From positions 62,001 through 126,000 of the forward strand of contig NKIK01000005.1 of assembly GCA_002256115.1 (NCBI GenBank): 64,000 nt of DNA. Reading direction: 5' to 3'. The notes under the pieces were generated by a model, which saw only the letters and a list, made by a program, of their open reading frames with translations, did no database searches and was not told where the DNA came from. Both the position numbers and the translations under genes were made by a program. Position 1 is the stretch's first letter. The number at the start of each line of letters is the position of its first letter. Shown one piece after another: positions 10,101 to 20,746 of the stretch. The stretch comes from Burkholderiales bacterium PBB3 (GTDB lineage Bacteria; Pseudomonadota; Gammaproteobacteria; Burkholderiales; Burkholderiaceae_C).

Positions 10101-10844
10101 ATGGCCTCTGACAATCTGCCATGGCTCACTGAAGGTGTCCCGTTTCCGGACCCGGCACAGGCCTGGGATCAAGATTCCGAAGCGCCCGGTTTACTGGCCA
10201 TCGGCGGTGACCTGAATCCTGCAACCCTGGTGGATGCCTATTCCCACGGAATATTTCCCTGGTTTAGCGTCGGGCAGCCGATTCTTTGGTGGAGTCCCGA
10301 TCCGCGCATGGTCCTGCAGACCGCAAACTTCAAGCTACATCGGTCTTTACGCAAAACCATAAGCCGTTTTCTTACTACCCCGAATTGTGAAATCCGCATA
10401 GATTCAGCGTTTGAATCAGTCATCCTAGCCTGTGCATCCAGCCCCAGGCTCGGGCAAGCTGGCACGTGGATCGTGCCAGCCATGGTGCAGGCCTACACAA
10501 ACCTGCACCGTGCGGGCTTTGCCCACAGCATCGAAACATGGGTAGATGGCAAGCTGGAAGGTGGGTTGTATTGCGTGGCGGTTGGCAATGCCGTGTTTGG
10601 GGAGTCCATGTTTGCGCGCTCTACAGACGCTTCCAAGCTGGCATTGTCAGCATTGGTGGCCTTGTGCCTTGAACACGGTGTGGCACTGATTGACTGCCAG
10701 CAAAACACCGGCCATCTCGCATCACTCGGGGCCAGAGAAATACCCCGCGCGGATTTCTTGGCACACATTCGCCAAGCACAAACGGATGTAGGACCAGTTT
10801 GGCAATTCTCCCCTCTATACTGGGAGCATGTATTGTCTGCTTGA
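10101..10844 (+). CDS. aat: leucyl/phenylalanyl-tRNA-protein transferase Aat
   Basis: Aat attaches Leu or Phe from tRNA to the N-terminus of proteins starting with Arg or Lys, marking them for ClpS-ClpAP. The 247 residues carry the hallmark LLAIGGDLNPATLVDAY, HGIFPWF and WWSPDPRMVL. I start at the ATG giving MASDNLPWLTEG; a longer reading would run back into the tRNA genes. bpt follows after 9 bases, so the two N-degron transferases form an operon. Confidence 0.95.
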   Translation: MASDNLPWLTEGVPFPDPAQAWDQDSEAPGLLAIGGDLNPATLVDAYSHGIFPWFSVGQPILWWSPDPRMVLQTANFKLHRSLRKTISRFLTTPNCEIRIDSAFESVILACASSPRLGQAGTWIVPAMVQAYTNLHRAGFAHSIETWVDGKLEGGLYCVAVGNAVFGESMFARSTDASKLALSALVALCLEHGVALIDCQQNTGHLASLGAREIPRADFLAHIRQAQTDVGPVWQFSPLYWEHVLSA

Positions 10845-10853
10845 CTCGCTCCC

Positions 10854-11621
10854 ATGACAGACCTCAAGGACTTACCGCTACAAACTTTGCAGTTTTATGC
10901 GACAGCTCCCTACGACTGCAGCTATTTGCCCAACCGGCAGGCGCGCTCGCAGGTGGCAACGCCTAGCCACCTGATCAATAACTCCACTTACTCTGAGTTG
11001 GTTGGCAAGGGGTTTAGACGCAGCGGTATGTTCACCTACCGCCCCTATTGCGATGGCTGCCAGGCCTGTACGCCCTTGCGCGTGGATGTAGAACGTTTCA
11101 ATGCCAGTAAAAGCCAGAGGCGAGCTTGGGCAAAGCACAGCGACTTAACTGCCCGTGTGCTCAAGTTGGGGTTTGAATCTGAGCACTACGCTTTGTATTT
11201 GCGCTACCAGAATAGCCGCCATGCCGGGGGCGGCATGGACGAAGACAGTGTGGACCAATACACCCAGTTTTTATTGCAAAGCCGAGTGAACTCTCGGTTG
11301 GTCGAATTCCGTGAACCCGCTACTTCGAGCACGCCCGGTAGACTGAAAATGGTCTCCATTCTGGACGTTCTAGACGATGGTGTTTCCGCTGTTTACACCT
11401 TCTTTGAACCAGAAGAGCGGAGCAGCTTTGGCACCTTCAACGTTCTTTGGCAAATTGCCCAAGCGAGAGCGATGGGTCTGCAACACGTCTATTTAGGATA
11501 TTGGATAGAAAACAGCCAAAAGATGAACTACAAAGCTCGATTTAGACCGATGCAATTGCTGAAAAACGATGTGTGGTTGGACCACAATGCACGCCTTGCT
11601 GAATTCGCTGGGCACCAATGA
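10854..11621 (+). CDS. bpt: aspartate/glutamate leucyltransferase Bpt
   Basis: Bpt adds Leu from leucyl-tRNA to N-terminal Asp or Glu, feeding acidic N-termini into the same N-degron route as Aat. The 255-residue protein has the ATE-like fold with a cysteine-rich N-terminal patch ([22 protein letters not shown]) and the C-terminal [19 protein letters not shown] typical of the family. It lies directly after aat and 9 bases before an IclR regulator. Confidence 0.94.
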   Translation: MTDLKDLPLQTLQFYATAPYDCSYLPNRQARSQVATPSHLINNSTYSELVGKGFRRSGMFTYRPYCDGCQACTPLRVDVERFNASKSQRRAWAKHSDLTARVLKLGFESEHYALYLRYQNSRHAGGGMDEDSVDQYTQFLLQSRVNSRLVEFREPATSSTPGRLKMVSILDVLDDGVSAVYTFFEPEERSSFGTFNVLWQIAQARAMGLQHVYLGYWIENSQKMNYKARFRPMQLLKNDVWLDHNARLAEFAGHQ

Positions 11622-11630
11622 CTCGGACCT

Positions 11631-12419
11631 ATGACAAAAAGAGACTCTGATCTGCCAAGTGTTCCGACCGTTCAAGTCATTGAGCGTATGTTTATGTTGA
11701 TGGATGTTTTGGCTTCGCGCGAGGATGCGATTTCATTGAAAGATATTGCTGAAAGAACAGGTCTGCACCCGTCTACAGCCCATCGAATTTTGAATGACTT
11801 GGCTATTGGCAGGTATGTGGACCGACCAACCCCTGGGAACTACCGACTTGGGATGCGTTTACTAGAACTGGGCAATCTGGTCAAAGGACGCTTGAATGTT
11901 CGCGATGCAGCTGTGGGCCTAATGCGAGATCTTCATAAACTGATTCAACAGCCTGTCAATCTCAGCATGCGCCAAGGAGACGAAATCGTCTATGTGGAAC
12001 GCGCCTACAGCGAGCGATCGGGAATGCAGGTCGTGCGTGCGATTGGTGGGCGGGCACCGCTACATTTGACCTCCGTTGGCAAACTATTTTTGGCCGCTGA
12101 TGATCCACTGCGAATCCGTGCCTACGCAACGCGAACAGGACTTCAGGGGCACACCAAAAATAGCATTACGCAAATAGAGTCGCTAGAGCGTGAATTGTCG
12201 AAGACACGGCAGTCAGGGCATGCGCTTGACAACGAAGAGTTGGAGCTGGGCGTGCGATGCATGGCAGCCGGAATTTATGACGATCAAAACAAATTGATCG
12301 CTGGGCTTTCGATTTCAGCGCCGTCTGGCCGCATGGAAGACCAATGGCTCCCCAAACTCAAAGAAACTGCAAGGCAGATCTCTGAAACCCTGGGGCATAA
12401 AAGCTCTACAAGTCGATAA
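11631..12419 (+). CDS. IclR-family transcriptional regulator
   Basis: A 262-residue regulator with an N-terminal winged helix (about residues 12-75; ISLKDIAERTGLHPSTAHRI is the recognition region) and a C-terminal IclR effector domain (RAPLHLTSVGKLFLA, ELELGVRCMAAGIYD). IclR proteins respond to small carbon metabolites, but no catabolic genes are nearby to suggest a ligand. It starts 9 bases after bpt and its codon use looks more AT-rich than the genes to the right. It may be co-transcribed with aat-bpt. Confidence 0.9.
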   Translation: MTKRDSDLPSVPTVQVIERMFMLMDVLASREDAISLKDIAERTGLHPSTAHRILNDLAIGRYVDRPTPGNYRLGMRLLELGNLVKGRLNVRDAAVGLMRDLHKLIQQPVNLSMRQGDEIVYVERAYSERSGMQVVRAIGGRAPLHLTSVGKLFLAADDPLRIRAYATRTGLQGHTKNSITQIESLERELSKTRQSGHALDNEELELGVRCMAAGIYDDQNKLIAGLSISAPSGRMEDQWLPKLKETARQISETLGHKSSTSR

Positions 12420-12436
12420 TCACCAAAAACCTGGGA

Positions 12437-13450
12437 CTAGGTGTTAGGTGATTTGCCTAGGACCTGAGATGTTGCAACCGGCGGGGCAACCGAAGCAATA
12501 GACTCCACCCAACGCTTAACACGTTCAGCATCAGCCAATCGCGTCAATTTTCCCTTGGAGTCCAAAAACACCATAATGAGTTTTCGTCCGGCCACCTTGG
12601 CTTGCATGACCAAACATTGCCCCGCCTCAGAGATATAGCCCGTTTTCTGCAACCCAATATCCCAGGCTGGATTTTTTACTAATCGGTTGGTGTTGTTGAA
12701 CTGCAAGGTGCGCGCCCCTACCGCAACTTGATACCCCGTTGACGTTGACAACTCTCTCAAGGTTGCGTCTCCGTACGCAAAATTCACCAGCGTAGCTAAA
12801 TCACGCGCACTGGATTGGTTTTTACTCGACAGACCGGTAGGCTCAACGTAACTGGTATCTCTCATGCCAAGGGTCTTCGCCTTTGCATTCATAGTCTCGA
12901 CAAACACTTCCAAACCACCGGGGTAGCTGCGGCCCAAAGCATGTGCGGCTCTGTTCTCACTGGACATGAGGGCCAAATGTAAAAGCTCGCCACGACTCAA
13001 AGTGGCACCGACTTTTAGCCTTGAGGAACTGCCTTTCTCTGTATCTACATCAGATTGGGTAATCGTGATGGGTTCGTCCATAGGCAGCTTCGCCTCAGTA
13101 ACCAATAGACCGGTCATCAACTTAGTGATAGATGCAATGGGCAACACAGCAAGCTCATTTTTTTTGAACAAAACCTCGTTGGTATCTTGATCAACCACGA
13201 ATGCAACGCTTGACTTCAATGCTAGCGCGTCAACACCGCCATGGAGTCCGGCAAGTTGTCCGTAAGTGGGTTTGTCGGCTATCAGCACACGGGATGGTGC
13301 CCGTTTGCGAGCAACTTGTACTTTGGTGGCGGGCTTTTTGTATACCGATTGCTTGGCTGTATTTGACTGCTTGGTTTGCGCCTGGGCATGGAACATGCCA
13401 GAGAATCCCAATAGTGTGATGAGGCCGATGTGAAGAAAAAGTCGTTTCAA
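12437..13450 (-). CDS. D-alanyl-D-alanine endopeptidase (PBP7/PbpG-like)
   Basis: A periplasmic serine peptidase of the S11 family that cuts peptidoglycan cross-links or terminal D-Ala. Signal peptide MKRLFLHIGLITLLGFSGMF ends near AQA. The catalytic triad of motifs is SITK (SxxK), SEN (SxN) and KTG. A basic, Lys/Ala-rich linker separates the signal from the domain. The start is uncertain: TTG at 13450 gives a classic signal peptide with GGGG upstream, while an in-frame TTG at 13474 adds eight residues. No ATG is available in this region. Confidence 0.85.
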   Translation of the reverse strand: MKRLFLHIGLITLLGFSGMFHAQAQTKQSNTAKQSVYKKPATKVQVARKRAPSRVLIADKPTYGQLAGLHGGVDALALKSSVAFVVDQDTNEVLFKKNELAVLPIASITKLMTGLLVTEAKLPMDEPITITQSDVDTEKGSSSRLKVGATLSRGELLHLALMSSENRAAHALGRSYPGGLEVFVETMNAKAKTLGMRDTSYVEPTGLSSKNQSSARDLATLVNFAYGDATLRELSTSTGYQVAVGARTLQFNNTNRLVKNPAWDIGLQKTGYISEAGQCLVMQAKVAGRKLIMVFLDSKGKLTRLADAERVKRWVESIASVAPPVATSQVLGKSPNT

Positions 13451-13596
13451 GTCATACCCCAAATTTACACACAATACGCCACCAATGATTTAGCCACAAG
13501 CGCGCCAGCCGGTCAACATTTTACTGAAATATCTCACAATATCAAAGACTTGTGCGGGAATGCTCAAGAAGAACGCCGACCAGCCCAGTAAGGCTA

Positions 13597-15135
13597 TCAG
13601 CCCTGCGCAGCAACTCTGTCGGACTTACTTTGTAGCTTGTTTAGGGCACTTAGATAGGCCTTTGCGGACGCAACCACAATATCTGGATCGGCCCCAACAC
13701 CATTGACAACACGGCCACTGTTTTGCAGACGTACGGTGACTTCGCCTTGGCTTTCAGTAGAGCCACTGATTGCATTGACCGAATACAGCACCATCTCCGC
13801 CCCGCTTTTCACATGTGTTTCGATCGCTTTGAGGGATGCGTCTACAGGACCATTGCCTTCTGATGTCTCTTTGACTTCTTTTCCACCCACCGTAAAGACG
13901 ATAGTGGCAACCGGGCGTTCACCGGTTTCACTGTGCTGAGAAAGTGATACGAACCCGTACTGCTCGTTATCGTGCGACACACTCTCGTCACCCACCACGG
14001 CAAGAATGTCTTCGTCAAAAATTTCGCTTTTCCGATCCGCAAGCTCTTTAAAGCGTGTGAACGCTGCATTCACATCACTTTCGCTTTCAAGTTGGACCCC
14101 AAGCTCTTGCAAGCGCTGCTTGAACGCATTGCGTCCACTCAACTTGCCCAGCACAATTTTATTCGCCGACCAACCTACGTCTTCTGCGCGCATGATTTCG
14201 TAGGTGTCGCGTGCCTTCAGCACACCATCTTGGTGAATGCCAGAGGCGTGCGCAAACGCGTTGGCACCCACCACCGCTTTATTAGGTTGAACAACAAAAC
14301 CCGTGGTTTGGCTCACCATACGACTAGCCGCCAAGATGTGGTGGGTATCAATGCCTACGTCCAGGTCAAAGTAGTCTCGCCGCGTTTTCACCGCCATGAC
14401 AACTTCTTCCAGACTACAGTTTCCTGCCCGCTCTCCCAAACCATTGATGGTGCACTCGATCTGACGTGCACCGCCAATCTTGACGCCGGCCAGAGAATTG
14501 GCAACAGCCATACCCAAGTCGTTATGGCAGTGAACAGACCAAATCGCCTTGTCCGAGTTGGGAATGCGCTCACGCAGAGTTTTAATGAAATTGCCATAGA
14601 GCTCTGGGATAGCGTACCCAACGGTGTCTGGAACGTTGATGGTGGTCGCACCTTCAGCGATGACGGCCTCCAAAATGCGGCACAAAAAGTCAACATCGCT
14701 TCGATAACCGTCCTCAGGGCTGAACTCCACATCGCCGACCAAATTGCGCGCAAAACGAACGGACTGCTTGGCCTGTTCAAACACCTGATCGGGGGTCATT
14801 CGCAGCTTCTTTTCCATGTGCAATGCAGAGGTCGCAATGAATGTGTGAATACGCGCGCTGTTCGCGCCTTTCAAGGCCTCTGCAGCGCGCGAGATGTCAC
14901 GATCATTGGCACGCGACAACGAACACACGGTGGAGTCTTTAATGGAATTTGCAATCAACTGAACCGCATCAAAGTCGCCATTGGAGCTGGCCGCAAAACC
15001 TGCCTCGATCACGTCCACCCTCAATCGCTCCAACTGACGAGCGATGCGCAACTTCTCGTCTTTGGTCATGGATGCACCCGGGGACTGCTCGCCGTCACGC
15101 AAAGTGGTGTCGAAAATGATCAATTTGTCAGCCAT
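13597..15135 (-). CDS. leuA: 2-isopropylmalate synthase LeuA
   Basis: LeuA condenses acetyl-CoA with 2-ketoisovalerate, the committed step of leucine synthesis, and is feedback-inhibited by leucine through its C-terminal domain. The 512 residues show [14 protein letters not shown] at the N-terminus, the metal site HCHNDLG and NGLGERAGN, then the LeuA allosteric domain from about residue 390. The ATG at 15135 has an AGGAG ribosome site. Upstream lies a leucine attenuator (leuL plus terminator) that separates it from pssA. Confidence 0.97.
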   Translation of the reverse strand: MADKLIIFDTTLRDGEQSPGASMTKDEKLRIARQLERLRVDVIEAGFAASSNGDFDAVQLIANSIKDSTVCSLSRANDRDISRAAEALKGANSARIHTFIATSALHMEKKLRMTPDQVFEQAKQSVRFARNLVGDVEFSPEDGYRSDVDFLCRILEAVIAEGATTINVPDTVGYAIPELYGNFIKTLRERIPNSDKAIWSVHCHNDLGMAVANSLAGVKIGGARQIECTINGLGERAGNCSLEEVVMAVKTRRDYFDLDVGIDTHHILAASRMVSQTTGFVVQPNKAVVGANAFAHASGIHQDGVLKARDTYEIMRAEDVGWSANKIVLGKLSGRNAFKQRLQELGVQLESESDVNAAFTRFKELADRKSEIFDEDILAVVGDESVSHDNEQYGFVSLSQHSETGERPVATIVFTVGGKEVKETSEGNGPVDASLKAIETHVKSGAEMVLYSVNAISGSTESQGEVTVRLQNSGRVVNGVGADPDIVVASAKAYLSALNKLQSKSDRVAAQG

Positions 15136-15194
15136 TTCAAAACTCCTGTCGTTACTACCATTGCACCAAAAAAAACGCGAAAAATGAAACAAAA

Positions 15195-15229
15195 CAAAAG
15201 GCCCGTTGCGGTTGCTAACGGGCCTTTTG
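15195..15229 (-). terminator. leuA attenuator terminator
   Basis: A perfect 13-base stem caaaaggcccgtt/aacgggccttttg with a 9-base loop, followed on the minus strand by a T-rich tail (ttttgttttgtttcattttt). It lies between the leader peptide leuL and leuA, about 60 bases before the leuA start, exactly where an attenuator should be. Confidence 0.9.
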
Positions 15230-15248
15230 TGGAAATAGCGTGTCTGCG

Positions 15249-15305
15249 CTACTTATCCCGCCAGGCTCGGCAAACCAGTAGTAGCGCTAGCAAAGAAATA
15301 TTCAT
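15249..15305 (-). CDS. leuL: leu operon leader peptide LeuL
   Basis: A short open frame of 18 codons encoding [18 protein letters not shown]. Five of six consecutive positions 5-10 are leucine, encoded ttg-cta-gcg-cta-cta-ctg, with three CTA codons that are rare in GC-rich genomes. The leader ends 20 bases before the attenuator hairpin. A stem gcgctact/agtagcgc (15246-15253 with 15280-15287) encloses the leucine codons and the stop, as the pause hairpin of a classical attenuator would. No strong ribosome site is visible. It starts 28 bases after the pssA stop. I infer leucyl-tRNA-dependent transcription attenuation of leuA. Confidence 0.8.
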   Translation of the reverse strand: MNISLLALLLVCRAWRDK

Positions 15306-15333
15306 AAAGTCAATGTACCACATCGCTTTTGCC

Positions 15334-16167
15334 TTACTTGTGTAGCCCCCGTTCGTCAGGCTCATCGGTTGAGGTACTGATCACGCTAGTTTGAAGTCCT
15401 TTGGCTTTACGCCAGCCGTAAATAACATAGCCACTCAAACCGTACACCATAAAAATACCAAAGCCAACCGTTGGAGGATCGATATTGATGAACGCGATTC
15501 CCAATGCGATCAAAACTATCACCGCAAAAGGTACACTGCGTTTCATGCCAAATTCCTTGAAACTATAAAAGGGTACGTTGGTCACCATAGTCAACCCGGC
15601 GTATAGAGAAAAACCAAAAGTTAACCAAGGCACTGGAATCCCCCACAACATGCCGGTGCCTTGCAATCCGGATTCGGTTAAAAGTCCGATAAACCCCACA
15701 ACCAAAGCAGCGGCGGCGGGCGATGGCAGGCCTTGGAAGTAACGTTTATCTACAACCCCGGTGTTGACATTGAACCTCGCCAGCCGCAGCGCTGCGCAAG
15801 CACAATATACAAACGCAGCAAACCACCCCCAGCGACCCAAGTCCCGTAGCGCCCATTCGTATGCAATCAATGCAGGCGCAGCGCCAAAGGAAACCATGTC
15901 AGAGAGGGAGTCCATTTGCTCGCCAAACGCGCTTTGGGTATTGGTCATACGCGCAACACGTCCGTCCAAACTATCCAAAACCATGGCGCAAAAAATGCCG
16001 ACAGCCGCTAAGTCATAGCGACCATTCATAGCCATAACAATGGCATAAAACCCCCCGAAAAGCGCCGCCAACGTGAATAAGTTTGGGAGTATGTAAATAC
16101 CCTTGCGACGCTTTTTAATCGCAATGCCCTCTACAGGGTCGGTTGCGATATCGTTTCCATCATGCAT
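15334..16167 (-). CDS. pssA: CDP-diacylglycerol-serine O-phosphatidyltransferase PssA
   Basis: PssA makes phosphatidylserine, the precursor of phosphatidylethanolamine, in the inner membrane. The 277-residue protein has the CDP-alcohol phosphotransferase signature DSLDGRVARMTN followed by FGEQMDSLSD, and about six to eight hydrophobic helices. This is the membrane type-II enzyme, not the E. coli soluble PssA. It sits between ilvC and leuA on the same strand, an arrangement I recall from other Burkholderiales. The attenuator downstream lets leuA be controlled separately. Confidence 0.93.
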   Translation of the reverse strand: MHDGNDIATDPVEGIAIKKRRKGIYILPNLFTLAALFGGFYAIVMAMNGRYDLAAVGIFCAMVLDSLDGRVARMTNTQSAFGEQMDSLSDMVSFGAAPALIAYEWALRDLGRWGWFAAFVYCACAALRLARFNVNTGVVDKRYFQGLPSPAAAALVVGFIGLLTESGLQGTGMLWGIPVPWLTFGFSLYAGLTMVTNVPFYSFKEFGMKRSVPFAVIVLIALGIAFINIDPPTVGFGIFMVYGLSGYVIYGWRKAKGLQTSVISTSTDEPDERGLHK

Positions 16168-16300
16168 GCTGAATCCTTAAGAAATGGGTACCCATGCAAA
16201 AGCCAACGCGGATGCCACCACATCGCCATCGAATCACCCAAGAGCTCTTACGACAGTGTAAGGGACTACGGACTGCAGGGCATTGAACAAGACAATAGAA

Positions 16301-16322
16301 AAAGGCCACCGAAGTGGCCCTT
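16301..16322 (-). terminator. terminator after ilvC
   Basis: On the minus strand gggccac-ttcg-gtggcc is followed by ttttt, about 20 bases after the ilvC stop. It separates the ilvIHC transcript from pssA. Confidence 0.8.
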
Positions 16323-16341
16323 CAAACGACGCAAGCGACGC

Positions 16342-17478
<1,137 letters not shown>

Positions 17479-17488
17479 CTATGAAAAA

Positions 17489-17980
17489 TCAGACCCGCAA
17501 CACGCGCTCGCCACGGCCAATTCCACTGGATCCCGTCCGCACGGTTTCCAGAATAGCGGTGCGCTCAATGGCTTCCAGGAAAGCATCATTCTTGGATTGA
17601 TCACCCGTCAATTCAATCGTGTAGCTCTTGTCGGTGACATCAATGATCCGGCCACGAAATATATCGGCCATGCGCTTCATTTCTTCGCGCTCTTTGCCAA
17701 CGGCCCTGACCTTGACCATCATCAACTCGCGCTCGATGTAGGCACCCTCAGTCAAATCCACCACCTTGACTACTTCGATCAGGCGGTTCAGATGTTTTGT
17801 GATCTGTTCGATCACATCATCCGAACCCGTGGTTTGAATCGTCATACGGGAAAGACTCGGGTCTTCGGTCGGCGCGACGGTCAAAGACTCAATGTTGTAA
17901 CCACGGGCCGAAAACAACCCGACAACGCGCGACAGTGCACCGGGCTCGTTTTCCAATAAGACTGCAATGATATGTTTCAT
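17489..17980 (-). CDS. ilvH: acetolactate synthase small (regulatory) subunit
   Basis: The 163-residue regulatory subunit confers valine feedback inhibition on the large subunit. It has an N-terminal ACT domain (ENEPGALSRVVGLFSARGYN, about residues 10-30) and the C-terminal IlvH domain. The ATG (MKHIIAVLLENE) is preceded by GAGGAA. It lies 103 bases after ilvI. Confidence 0.96.
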   Translation of the reverse strand: MKHIIAVLLENEPGALSRVVGLFSARGYNIESLTVAPTEDPSLSRMTIQTTGSDDVIEQITKHLNRLIEVVKVVDLTEGAYIERELMMVKVRAVGKEREEMKRMADIFRGRIIDVTDKSYTIELTGDQSKNDAFLEAIERTAILETVRTGSSGIGRGERVLRV

Positions 17981-18083
17981 AAGAAGTGATTCCTCTTTTC
18001 GTTGCCCTCCTCCGAGTGCGGTAACACCCGGAATTGGCAAACAATAGATTCGTCAAAAAGACGGGCTTAGGTGAGCGAAAAGC

Positions 18084-19883
18084 TCAAAGATCTTCAGAAC
18101 CCAACAGCATTTCTGTGATTCCCTTGCCAGCTTGCACCATGGGGAACACATTTTCGGTAGGGTCGGTTCTGAAATCCATGAAGACCGTGCGATCTTTCAG
18201 TTTGCGTGCCTCGCGCAGCGCTGGCTCAACGTCCTGCGGACGCTCAATCAACATGCCGACGTGGCCATAAGCCTCTGCCAGCTTGACGAAGTTCGGCAGA
18301 GCGTCCATGTAACTGTGGCTATAGCGGCCTTCATATTCCACTTCTTGCCACTGGCGCACCATGCCCAGGAAGCGATTGTTCAAGGCAACGATCTTGATCG
18401 GCGTGTTGTATTGCAGGCAGGTGGACAGTTCCTGGATGCACATTTGCACCGAGCCTTCGCCCGTTACGCAAAACACTTCACTTTCAGGCTTGGCCAATTT
18501 GATACCCATGGCGTAAGGGATACCCACACCCATGGTACCCAGCCCGCCGGAGTTAATCCAACGCCGCGGCTCGTCAAACTTGTAGTACTGGGCCGCCCAC
18601 ATCTGATGCTGACCCACGTCGGAGGTGATGTAAGTATCAGCGTCTTTGGTCATGTTCCAAAGCGTTTCGATAACGTACTGCGGCTTGATCACATCGCCCT
18701 GGCCCATGCTGTACTTCATGCAGTCCCGGGCACGCCAGCTCTCAATCGTTTCCCACCATGCGCCAAGCGCAGAGGCGTCTGGTTTGACAGCCCCCTCTTT
18801 GATCATGGCAATCATTTCGGTGAGCACATCCTTCACATCCCCCACGATAGGGATGTCGACTTTGACGCGCTTGGAAATGCTGGATGGATCGATGTCGATG
18901 TGGATGATCTTGCGTTCGTTCTGCGCGAAATGCTTGGGGTTGCCAATCACGCGATCATCAAAGCGCGCGCCCACTGCCAACAATACATCGCAGTTCTGCA
19001 TGGCGTTGTTGGCTTCTACCGTGCCGTGCATGCCCAACATACCAAGAAACTTACGGTCACTGGCGGGATAGGCACCAAGGCCCATCAGCGTATTGGTGCA
19101 GGGGTAGCCCAGCATATCGACCAGCGTACGCAACTCGACCGAGGCATTGCTCAGCAGAACGCCACCACCGGTATAGATATAGGGGCGCTTGGCAGTCAGC
19201 AGCAGTTGCAGAGCCTTGCGAATCTGTCCGCCATGGCCTTTGCGCACCGGGTTGTAGGAGCGCATGGACACCGTACTTGGGTAACCATGGTACGGCACCT
19301 TTTTGAAAGACACGTCCTTTGGAATATCGACGACGACGGGACCTGGACGCCCGCTTCGGGCAATGTGAAATGCTTTTTTGAGCGTCTCCGCCAAGTCGCG
19401 GGCATCTTTCACCAGGAAGTTGTGCTTGACGATGGGGCGTGTAATGCCAACGGTGTCGCATTCCTGAAAGGCATCCAGGCCGATGGCATGGGTGGGAACC
19501 TGTCCGGTGATGATCACCATCGGAATACTGTCCATATACGCCGTTGCGATGCCGGTGACGGCATTGGTCACTCCAGGGCCGGAGGTGACTAAGGCGACGC
19601 CAACTTCCCCAGTGGCACGTGCGTAGCCGTCGGCCGCATGCACCGCACCTTGCTCATGGCGCACCAAAATGTGCTGAATGCTCTCTTGTTTGTAGAAAGC
19701 GTCATAAATATGGAGTACAGCACCGCCGGGGTAACCCCAAACGTATTTCACCCCTTCAGCTTGTAAACCCTTGACCAGGATTTCAGCGCCACGGAGTTCG
19801 ACTGATTGCGTCGATGCGGAATTTGATTTGTTTGCAGCAGTTGCCGCGTTGGCCGAAGCGATTTCGGCTTTTGAAATTTCCAT
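18084..19883 (-). CDS. ilvI: acetolactate synthase large (catalytic) subunit
   Basis: The 599-residue ThDP-dependent enzyme makes acetolactate and acetohydroxybutyrate. The ThDP glutamate lies in LVRHEQGAVHAADGYAR; the pyrophosphate-binding stretch is VFCVTGEGSVQMC...NNRFLGM. A hydrophilic Ala/Asn/Ser-rich N-terminus of about 25 residues precedes the core. The ATG at 19883 has an AAAGG site. It is first gene of ilvIHC and divergent from a sigma factor gene across a 296-base gap rich in inverted repeats. Confidence 0.96.
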   Translation of the reverse strand: MEISKAEIASANAATAANKSNSASTQSVELRGAEILVKGLQAEGVKYVWGYPGGAVLHIYDAFYKQESIQHILVRHEQGAVHAADGYARATGEVGVALVTSGPGVTNAVTGIATAYMDSIPMVIITGQVPTHAIGLDAFQECDTVGITRPIVKHNFLVKDARDLAETLKKAFHIARSGRPGPVVVDIPKDVSFKKVPYHGYPSTVSMRSYNPVRKGHGGQIRKALQLLLTAKRPYIYTGGGVLLSNASVELRTLVDMLGYPCTNTLMGLGAYPASDRKFLGMLGMHGTVEANNAMQNCDVLLAVGARFDDRVIGNPKHFAQNERKIIHIDIDPSSISKRVKVDIPIVGDVKDVLTEMIAMIKEGAVKPDASALGAWWETIESWRARDCMKYSMGQGDVIKPQYVIETLWNMTKDADTYITSDVGQHQMWAAQYYKFDEPRRWINSGGLGTMGVGIPYAMGIKLAKPESEVFCVTGEGSVQMCIQELSTCLQYNTPIKIVALNNRFLGMVRQWQEVEYEGRYSHSYMDALPNFVKLAEAYGHVGMLIERPQDVEPALREARKLKDRTVFMDFRTDPTENVFPMVQAGKGITEMLLGSEDL

Positions 19884-20032
19884 GATGAACCTTTGTGAAT
19901 TTCTCTAACGAAAAACCTTGGGTGCCTCTTCACTAGCTCTTGTGGAGCCGCGTTGAGACTTAAGATCAAAGCCATGGACGCATTGAATGCTGCGCCGGAC
20001 AGTGACCCGTTTGCCTTTTAATGAGCAGGCGT

Positions 20033-20157
20033 GATTATGGCATCAAAGTGCAACAATCTCGGTACTCTGCTCTTAAAAATGGATGTAGATGCCATAATCG
20101 CGGCCCCAACATAGGAAAAAAGCAGGTCAAAATCTGCTGACTGTGACATCCATTTTT
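20033..20157. other. interleaved inverted repeats between ilvI and sigma factor
   Basis: Two perfect 12-base inverted repeats interleave: gattatggcatc/gatgccataatc (20033-20044, 20088-20099) and aaaaatggatgt/acatccattttt (20075-20086, 20146-20157). A small hairpin agcag/ctgct (20121-20125, 20134-20138) lies inside the second. They occupy most of the divergent promoter region. Function is unknown; operator sites, a sRNA or a structured leader are all possible. Confidence 0.6.
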
Positions 20158-20179
20158 ATGCGCCCTTGGCACCGCTCAC

Positions 20180-20746
20180 TTGGCTTCTGACCTCGAACTA
20201 TCCGATTTTCTGAAAAGCGTGGAACGACGCGCGTTCAAACGGTCGGTCTACCACGTTCGCAATGAGCAGGCTGCGCTGGACATCGTGCAAGACAGCATGA
20301 TGAAATTGTCGGAACACTACGGCCACAAACCCGTAGAAGAGCTTCCCATGTTGTTTCAACGCATACTGTCCAACTGCACCTTGGACTGGTTCCGACGTCA
20401 GAAGACTCAAAACGCGTTGTTTTCGAACATGAGCGATTTTGAATCGGACGGTGACGACGGGGAATTTGACCTTCTGGAGACGCTGAATGCGTCCAGCAAC
20501 GCGGATCAGAACGAAAGTGCTGAAATCCAGACAGACCGGGCACAGACATTGCATATTATTGAACTTGAGATTCAACAATTGCCGGCACGTCAACGAGAAG
20601 CCTTTTTGCTGCGTTATTGGGAGGATATGGATGTTGCGGAAACCGCAGCGACCATGGGTTGCTCACAAGGCAGCGTCAAAACACATTGTTCACGGGCAGT
20701 GCACAGTCTGTCCAAGGCTTTGAAGGGAAAGGGAATTTCGCTATGA
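20180..20746 (+). CDS. sigma-70 family (ECF-like) RNA polymerase sigma factor
   Basis: A 188-residue sigma factor with region 2 (AALDIVQDSMMKLSEHYG, DWFRRQKTQNA) and region 4 (LPARQREAFLLRYWEDMDVA, then TMGCSQGSVKTHCSRAVHSL as the helix-turn-helix). The spacer between regions is acidic. The only possible start near the upstream stop is TTG at 20180, so the start codon is unusual. It overlaps the DUF3619 gene by four bases (ATGA). Position suggests that the DUF3619 protein is its anti-sigma partner. Confidence 0.88.
   Translation: MASDLELSDFLKSVERRAFKRSVYHVRNEQAALDIVQDSMMKLSEHYGHKPVEELPMLFQRILSNCTLDWFRRQKTQNALFSNMSDFESDGDDGEFDLLETLNASSNADQNESAEIQTDRAQTLHIIELEIQQLPARQREAFLLRYWEDMDVAETAATMGCSQGSVKTHCSRAVHSLSKALKGKGISL

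Noticed and set aside
13972-15345. Long open frame antisense to leuA covering the attenuator
   Set aside because: Shadow of leuA; no recognisable domain, and it would overlap the leader and terminator.
19748-19975. Possible ilvI leader peptide (starts MALILSLNAAPQELV)
   Set aside because: It has branched-chain codons near its start, but runs past the ilvI start without a stop and no terminator hairpin lies between, so it does not fit an attenuator.
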